A stretch of DNA of 18,705 nt from Candidatus Gastranaerophilales bacterium (GTDB lineage: Bacteria; Cyanobacteriota; Vampirovibrionia; Gastranaerophilales; Gastranaerophilaceae): NCBI GenBank assembly GCA_947624665.1, contig CANQLK010000015.1, positions 1-18,705 on the forward strand, in the 5' to 3' direction. Both the position numbers and the translations under genes were made by a program. Position 1 is the stretch's first letter. Each line of letters starts with the position of its first letter. The notes beneath the pieces were generated by a model that was not told the origin of the DNA, searched no databases, and saw only the letters and a list, made by a program, of their open reading frames with translations. Of this stretch, positions 15,001 to 18,705 are shown piece by piece.

Positions 15001-15531
15001 GTCACGGTTAAAACCAATGATACGGGCGAGCTGCTTGTAAAGGGGCATAATGTAATGCAAGGATATTATAATAAACCCGAGATGACAGCAGAAGTTATAG
15101 ATGAAGAAGGTTGGTTCCATACGGGTGACATAGCTGAAATTGATAAACAAGGCTACATTAAAATAACGGGCAGGATTAAGAAAATGATAGTTTTAGGCGG
15201 CGGTAAAAAGATTTTCCCCGAAGAAGTTGAAGCCGTTCTTGAAAAATCAGAAAAAATAAAAGAACTTTGCGTTCTTTCTTTAAAAATCAAATCAGGTAAT
15301 AAAGCAGGCACCGAAGAAGTAGGAGCCGTTATTGTTCCCGCTGATGATATTATTGATAATGAAAATATACAAAGTATTATTGAAGATGAAGTTAAAAGGC
15401 TCTCCAACGAGTATTTAGCGCCATATAAAGCACCTTCAATTATCGTAATAAGAAAAGAAGAACTGCCAAAAACATCAACACGAAAAGTTAAACGCAATGA
15501 ATTGCTTGAATGGTATGAACACTTAACTTAA
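12055..15531 (+). CDS. aas: Trifunctional LplT-Aas-type protein: MFS transporter, lysophospholipid acyltransferase, acyl-ACP synthetase
   Basis: An inner-membrane protein of 1158 residues joining three modules that some bacteria encode as separate lplT and aas genes. Residues about 1-395 are a 12-helix MFS transporter of the LplT type, a lysophospholipid flippase. Residues about 405-620 are a PlsC-type acyltransferase with the N442-H-T-G-H-L-D448 catalytic motif and F511-P-E-G. Residues about 630-1155 are an AMP-forming acyl-ACP/CoA ligase with P-loop TSGTTGNPKG (from 781), GYGLTETSP (from 953), 'GWFHTGDIAEID', and the C-terminal 'TSTRKVKRNEL' lysine region. All key residues are intact. The role is re-import and re-acylation of lysophospholipids. 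The start at 12055 has AGGAG 5 nt before it, which rules out the in-frame ATG at 12028. Confidence 0.93.
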   Translation: MNLILKKLGPLADINFDKLFLGQLFSHFSDAIVQFTLVAILIDKIPDAGKAIALTFFCFLLPQFLFSPFTGALSDRIQRKLILSLSALFRSIVTAIAVIIFLHSENINTLHIYALSFLLGCGSAFFYPAKMAIITNIIDSSQLKFANAINASIGSIAALFGAFGANFIIEHIGSFNCLRLLITTYLLSAMFCIIINLKYPQLSSDIKNSIFREMKTAKDYLYSHKKALYLVILSFCVQFIVAAFSNNLNTLVTDYYKLEFSQLTYLRTILGLGIIIGIIFTIYLSRLIRIVHLFSIGFIIMFVALFTANFCNSLSIAWKWLVPIGMADAMVVIMINTILQKITPDKVRGKIFGFSLTLDTFSLLTGTLAIILSTGHINPLNTFKIIAGISFILALSILLFDKAFRYFLLKNTLGRMFTSLFRYKTEGLENLPKTGKVILAGNHTGHLDVFILQMATKRNLWFITGPEAFRVPIIRHFLKFFNVVPLQFGKGLEAVEEGVTKLKQGEAVIIFPEGKFTPDGNLCKFNRGVAIMAKHANCPIVPFAIKGGFETWNKKRRLPKFFNTIVIQFGQPITDLTPDDKALTAELRSRVNFMKTALERRSFYNVSKKEYSNFLDLMRDKGDEYAPVSALSIKTKNGYESISYIELSRHSKHFANHLIETVGIKPKDRIAILTESKPEFGIALFASIQTGAITVPLDIKLTVSEHSNILNDCNPKILCCSSHYLEHAIEVKNKVPSIEHIFVIDKERETEYQNIFDVESDVEKDLGIPRSFDETALIVYTSGTTGNPKGVMISFGNIYSQFKDFEKIFCLSSKNRMLSILPLNHLLELTDGFFTMLYMGAQVVYIKSLSPKELADTMKEKEITNMIVVPLVAKMLKNSIDKQINKLDKNKKALFDFMFKLAKYMPRKIRRILFKQIIDGLGGKFECFISGGAPLEPSVAEFFERIGIPVFQGYGLTETSPTVSVNYYGNNKIGTVGKPLPSVTVKTNDTGELLVKGHNVMQGYYNKPEMTAEVIDEEGWFHTGDIAEIDKQGYIKITGRIKKMIVLGGGKKIFPEEVEAVLEKSEKIKELCVLSLKIKSGNKAGTEEVGAVIVPADDIIDNENIQSIIEDEVKRLSNEYLAPYKAPSIIVIRKEELPKTSTRKVKRNELLEWYEHLT

Positions 15532-15544
15532 AGTAATATAACAA

Positions 15545-15573
15545 TTGATTTTTATATTAATAAATAAGATAAT
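15545..15573 (+). promoter_or_regulatory. Promoter of the TPR gene
   Basis: TTGATT (15545-15550) and GATAAT (15568-15573) are separated by exactly 17 bp in the short gap after aas. Transcription would start near 15580, leaving about 20 nt before the proposed ATT start at 15601 and placing GGAGGG (15588-15593) inside that leader. Confidence 0.6.
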
Positions 15574-15587
15574 TTATGTATAAATAT

Positions 15588-15593
15588 GGAGGG
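15588..15593 (+). promoter_or_regulatory. Strong ribosome binding site deciding the TPR gene start
   Basis: GGAGGG is the strongest Shine-Dalgarno match nearby. It overlaps the only upstream in-frame ATG (15586-15588), so it cannot serve that codon. It lies 7 nt before an in-frame ATT at 15601, where a secretory signal peptide begins. Confidence 0.65.
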
Positions 15594-15600
15594 TATCATC

Positions 15601-17724
15601 ATTAATATTAATAAATTTATAACAGGAGCCATACTGTCGGCAGGGATTATAACAACGGCTTATGCAATGACTCCCGAAGCAAATCAATATTATCATAAAG
15701 CCTGCACTTTAGCTGAAACGGCCCAATATGAACAAGCGGTCGGGCTTTTACAAAAAGCACTGCAAATTTCACCCGATGATGCGCTTTTATACACGAAATT
15801 GGCAGGCATGTATAGTGAAATGGGGCAATGGGGCAATGCGGTAAGTGCTTATAAAAATGCACTTAAAATTAAGCCCGACGACTCATTCATTTATATTAGT
15901 CTTGGTAATATATACGAACAAATGCAGGATTATAGAAACGCTTATGATGCTTATAATCAGGCTATGAAATTGTTTCCCGAATATAAATATAATTATTTAA
16001 ACCTCGCAAGTGTGAAAGCACACTTAAAGGAAGATGAGGAAGCTATAAAATACTATCAAATGTTCCTTTCATACTATCCGGATGCCCCCGATGCCAGAGA
16101 AAATATGGCATCAATATATATGAGAATGAACAAGCCGAAAGATGCAGCTAATATTTACAACGATTTATATATAAAAGATCCGAATAAATTTCAGGATTTT
16201 TCAAATTACGGTTTAGCTTTATACAGAATTTCGGATTATGATAAAGCGGAAAAAATACTTTTAAAAGCACTGGAAAAAGACAAAGACGATTATGTTGCAA
16301 GGGCAAATCTTGCCTATGTATATCTTGCGGAAGATAAAGACAATGATGCACAGCGTGAATTTGAAAAGGTGCTTGAAATCCAACCCGAAATGACGGCAAT
16401 AAGATTTGATTATGCTAATCTGCTTGCGGATAAAGGAAATTATGATGCTGCACTTACTCAATACGAGGAATATTTAAAAGAAAACAAGGATAACCAAACA
16501 GCATATTTAAATGCAGGCATTATATATTCAAAAAAAGGCGATTATGAAAATGCCATAAAGGTTCTGGAAGAAGGCAGATTAATAGCGCCAAAAAATATTG
16601 AAATTCAAAAAGAACTTGCCAAATCATACCATCTTGCAAAGAAATATGATAAAGCTATTACAATATATGATTCTATATTAACGGCAGAACCCGATAATAT
16701 AGAGGCTTTAGTTAACAAAGGTATAGCATACCACGCTCAAAAGAACTATGCTCAGGCAATAAATATTTATAAATCTGTTCTTGCAAAAGATACCGACAAT
16801 AAAACGGCAAAAGATTATTTGTTAAGAGCATATTCATCGCAAGGCGATGCTTTCTATACAGAAGGGAACTACAGAAAAGCTATTGCAAGCTACGAAACGG
16901 CATTGCAATCGGATAAAGACAATCCGTTATTATATATAAACATTGCAAATGCTTATGACAGACTCGGTTCAAAATCTAAATCCGTGGAATATTATGAAAA
17001 AGCCATGGCAATAGCTCCCGAGAACAGCGATGTGCTTTCCAATTATGCAAAAGTTCTAACTAAATACAATAAAGCGGAAGAAGCTAAAATTTTGTATGAT
17101 AAAGCTATGACGGTTAATGAGTCCACACCCGATGAAAAATACGGATATTACATAAATTTAGCCGATAATTACTACAAAAATAAAGACTACTCTAAGGCAC
17201 TTGAAGAATATAAAAATGCTTTAAACACAAAACCCGATGATGATATCGTTAACATAAAATTAGGTAATACTTATAAAGCAATGTCGGATTTGGATTCGGC
17301 TATTGAATATTACAACAAGGCTTCAGAAATAAATCCTAAGAATCCCGATTCTTATTTTAACTGCGGACTTTGTTTGGCAGAACTTAATAACTTAACGCAA
17401 GCTAAAGAAAAGTTTGAAAAAGTTATTCAATTAAAAGAAGATTATGCCTATGCCTATTATGCATTGGGACTTGCTTACGAAAAAGAAAATAATACGGCAA
17501 AATCAATAGAAAATTATGAATATTTTGTAAAATATACACAGGATAAAAACCTGAAAAATAATATACAAAATAAAATAAATAATTTAAAGAAGCTATTGCC
17601 GCCCGCTGAAGTAAAAAAAGAAACTAAACCAACGGAAGAAGTTTCAAAGCCATCCACACAAGCTTTATCAACTGATACGGTAACTCAGAAAACTCCTACG
17701 GAACCTACGGCGGGAAACCAGTGA
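15601..17724 (+). CDS. Secreted tetratricopeptide-repeat protein, about 18 TPRs, probable ATT start
   Basis: Exported scaffold protein. If translation starts at ATT 15601 the N terminus is (M)NINKFITGAILSAGIITTAYA, a textbook signal peptide cut after AYA. The longer reading from ATG 15586 adds MEGII and lacks a ribosome binding site. About 18 consecutive 34-residue TPR units follow, with the usual W/L-G-Y-A-F-A-P positions: AGMYSEMGQWGNAVSAYKNA, LGNIYEQMQDYRNAYDAYNQ, NAGIIYSKKGDYENAI and others, each ending in '.P(D/E/K)(D/N)'. One unit near residue 415 is irregular. The last 40 residues (from about LLPPAEVKKE) are Pro/Thr/Glu/Lys-rich and disordered. TPR arrays bind proteins, so an envelope assembly role is likely. 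Its TGA overlaps the next gene's GTG. Confidence 0.9.
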   Translation: MNINKFITGAILSAGIITTAYAMTPEANQYYHKACTLAETAQYEQAVGLLQKALQISPDDALLYTKLAGMYSEMGQWGNAVSAYKNALKIKPDDSFIYISLGNIYEQMQDYRNAYDAYNQAMKLFPEYKYNYLNLASVKAHLKEDEEAIKYYQMFLSYYPDAPDARENMASIYMRMNKPKDAANIYNDLYIKDPNKFQDFSNYGLALYRISDYDKAEKILLKALEKDKDDYVARANLAYVYLAEDKDNDAQREFEKVLEIQPEMTAIRFDYANLLADKGNYDAALTQYEEYLKENKDNQTAYLNAGIIYSKKGDYENAIKVLEEGRLIAPKNIEIQKELAKSYHLAKKYDKAITIYDSILTAEPDNIEALVNKGIAYHAQKNYAQAINIYKSVLAKDTDNKTAKDYLLRAYSSQGDAFYTEGNYRKAIASYETALQSDKDNPLLYINIANAYDRLGSKSKSVEYYEKAMAIAPENSDVLSNYAKVLTKYNKAEEAKILYDKAMTVNESTPDEKYGYYINLADNYYKNKDYSKALEEYKNALNTKPDDDIVNIKLGNTYKAMSDLDSAIEYYNKASEINPKNPDSYFNCGLCLAELNNLTQAKEKFEKVIQLKEDYAYAYYALGLAYEKENNTAKSIENYEYFVKYTQDKNLKNNIQNKINNLKKLLPPAEVKKETKPTEEVSKPSTQALSTDTVTQKTPTEPTAGNQ

Positions 17725-18131
17725 AAAAGTTATTTACATTAATCCTTATATTTTTCGCAATATTTTTATGCGGATTCAGCCTTCATAAAAGCAGAAAAGC
17801 ATATATAATGCTCTCATCTGCCACGATATCAAATATGACTGCACAAAGGATTGAAAGATATTTTTCCTGCGGACAAAGAATTCACTATGCACTTATCTCA
17901 CCTGACGGATTTAAGTATCCAGCCGTAAGAATGCAAATATCAAAACAGGATGAAAAAACTTCAAACTGGGGATTTTCCATTATACAAAGCAGGGATATCA
18001 CCTTAGATTTGGCTCAAAATCAATATATTGATTATATTTATATTACAAAAAGCGGACATTATATACTGCAATTTTTCTATTTAAATAATAAAGATTATCC
18101 GTTTGCACATACAGAATTTATGGTTCAATAA
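17721..18131 (+). CDS. Small secreted protein of unknown function, GTG start
   Basis: A 136-residue product with a hydrophobic N terminus (KKLFTLILIFFAIFLCGFS), either a Sec signal peptide or a single membrane anchor; the cysteine at residue 17 is not in a proper lipobox. The rest alternates short hydrophobic and polar stretches ('IHYALISPDGFKYPAVRMQI', 'IDYIYITKSGHYILQFFYLN'), which suggests a small beta-sandwich. No family was recognised. Translation starts at GTG 17721 within the stop of the TPR gene (GTGA), with GGCGGGA about 7 nt upstream, so it is coupled to the TPR protein and may act with it. The next gene begins at the very next base after its stop. Confidence 0.8.
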   Translation: MKKLFTLILIFFAIFLCGFSLHKSRKAYIMLSSATISNMTAQRIERYFSCGQRIHYALISPDGFKYPAVRMQISKQDEKTSNWGFSIIQSRDITLDLAQNQYIDYIYITKSGHYILQFFYLNNKDYPFAHTEFMVQ

Positions 18132-18533
18132 ATGTTTAAATACATAAAATTTTTATATCAAATAATGACTTCATCAAAATACATAAAGAAGGGGAAATGC
18201 AACAAATGCGGGAATTGCTGCAGAAATATCATATTAACTCTCGGCGATAATACCCCAATCAGAACCGAAGAACAATTTGAAAGAGTAAAAGAATGGGATA
18301 AACATTTTTGTAATTTTTATATTTCGGGCAAAGACGAAAATGAAGTTTTACAATTTACATGCAATGCTTTAGATAAAAATAACAAGTGCAAAGTATATTT
18401 TTTAAGAGGCTTCGGATGCAGAATGTATCCGAAAAAAGATACTAAGTTTTTAATAAACGGCGGTAAACCCTTAGACGGCTGCGGTTATTATTACGAACCA
18501 AATAAAAGTTTTTCTTCTTTTCTAAAACATTAA
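18132..18533 (+). CDS. YkgJ-family cysteine cluster protein
   Basis: A cytoplasmic metal-binding protein of 133 residues. The family signature C-x2-C-x2-C-C lies at residues 23-30 (KCNKCGNCC). Further cysteines at 60, 77, 86, 96 and 117 include the usual 'CNAL...CKVY..RGFGCRMYP' stretch. Such proteins are thought to bind zinc or an iron-sulfur cluster; their reaction is unknown, and many are annotated only as Fe-S oxidoreductase-like. ATG 18132 follows the upstream stop with no gap and without a good ribosome binding site, so translation is likely coupled. M12 is a possible later start, also lacking one. Its TAA overlaps the TAA of the convergent trmFO gene. Confidence 0.88.
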   Translation: MFKYIKFLYQIMTSSKYIKKGKCNKCGNCCRNIILTLGDNTPIRTEEQFERVKEWDKHFCNFYISGKDENEVLQFTCNALDKNNKCKVYFLRGFGCRMYPKKDTKFLINGGKPLDGCGYYYEPNKSFSSFLKH

Positions 18534-18705
18534 TCGATTTTTAAGTGTTTCAAAGTTTCCAAGGCCCTATTTGCAAGCATTTCATTTTTTAATTTTTTAT
18601 TTTTTCTTACCTTTTTATCAAGCTGTATGGAAGGAAGTATCCCCCAGTTTGAATTAATCGGCTGAAAAGAAGTGTGTCCTTCAAAAGAAATATAACGGGT
18701 TAATG
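18530..18705 (-). CDS. trmFO: Methylenetetrahydrofolate--tRNA-(uracil-5-)-methyltransferase TrmFO, C-terminal part
   Basis: Reading the minus strand from the right edge gives 58 codons ending in TAA (18532-18530). The protein segment includes 'FQPINSNWGILPSI', then a basic stretch with KNKKLKNEMLANRALETLK. This is the characteristic C terminus of TrmFO (family form 'FQPMNANFGLLP...KKER....ALE.L'). The enzyme uses folate and FAD to make m5U54 in the T loop of tRNAs. The start and the FAD-binding domain lie beyond the window, so integrity cannot be judged. It meets the YkgJ gene tail to tail with no room for a terminator. Confidence 0.87.
   Translation of the reverse strand, partial: LTRYISFEGHTSFQPINSNWGILPSIQLDKKVRKNKKLKNEMLANRALETLKHLKID

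Noticed and set aside
15586..15600. ATG at 15586 as start of the TPR gene
   Set aside because: The strong GGAGGG overlaps this ATG, the predicted transcription start is only a few bases upstream, and the added residues MEGII precede a signal peptide that is complete without them.
1..18705. Mobile elements, prophage genes, tRNA or rRNA, CRISPR arrays, defence or toxin-antitoxin systems
   Set aside because: None was seen on either strand: no transposase or integrase motifs, no terminal inverted repeats with target duplications, no cloverleaf candidates, and no regular repeat-spacer structure.
1..18705. Alternative genetic code (TGA recoding)
   Set aside because: TGA serves as stop in several genes (nrnA, the TPR gene and others), and Trp is written TGG in the conserved enzymes.

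Overview
AT-rich bacterial DNA (about one third G+C by eye), standard genetic code (TGG for Trp, TGA used as stop), with dense, mostly housekeeping gene content. Export signals of a diderm-like cell are present: one lipobox lipoprotein, several Sec signal peptides, and an LplT/Aas-type lysophospholipid recycling protein. TrmFO instead of TrmA-type methylation, the order rpsF-ssb-rpsR, large secreted TPR proteins, and a secreted protein with an 'RLxRLE..FG' repeat together suggest an uncultured gut lineage near Cyanobacteria (Vampirovibrionia/Melainabacteria, Gastranaerophilales-like). That placement is inference from gene style, not proven.

Layout. 1-1234 (+): an all-helical MgtE_N/FliG-like repeat protein that may begin left of the window, a 221-bp gap rich in repeats, and a 53-residue small ORF. 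1235-5989 (-): solute-binding lipoprotein, YihY/BrkB membrane protein, NrnA-type DHH phosphoesterase, then two tandem zinc dehydrogenases. 6037-8149 (-): trmD, rimM and an unusual zinc-ribbon protein with a duplicated C-terminal domain, one operon behind a near-consensus promoter. 8381-9412 (-): rlmN. 9528-10529 (+): rpsF-ssb-rpsR, ended by a strong bidirectional terminator. 10580-11944 (-): two small secreted proteins of unknown function. 12055-15531 (+): trifunctional MFS-acyltransferase-acyl-ACP synthetase. 15601-18533 (+): 18-repeat secreted TPR protein, a small secreted protein and a YkgJ-type cysteine-cluster protein, nearly contiguous. 18530-18705 (-): 3' end of trmFO, running off the right edge.

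Theme. Much of the window is RNA maturation and translation: m1G37 tRNA methylation (TrmD), 30S assembly (RimM, S6, S18), m2A rRNA/tRNA methylation (RlmN), m5U54 tRNA methylation (TrmFO), nanoRNA/pAp turnover (NrnA), plus a candidate nucleic-acid-binding protein in the rimM-trmD operon. The rest concerns the envelope. No mobile element, CRISPR array, tRNA or rRNA was seen. No defence or biosynthetic system was identified. The most interesting items are the duplicated homeodomain-like protein beside rimM-trmD, a probable ATT start codon on the TPR gene, an apparently leaderless secreted-protein gene, and a strong CCC codon preference before Glu/Asp codons. No gene-free stretch exceeds 300 bases.
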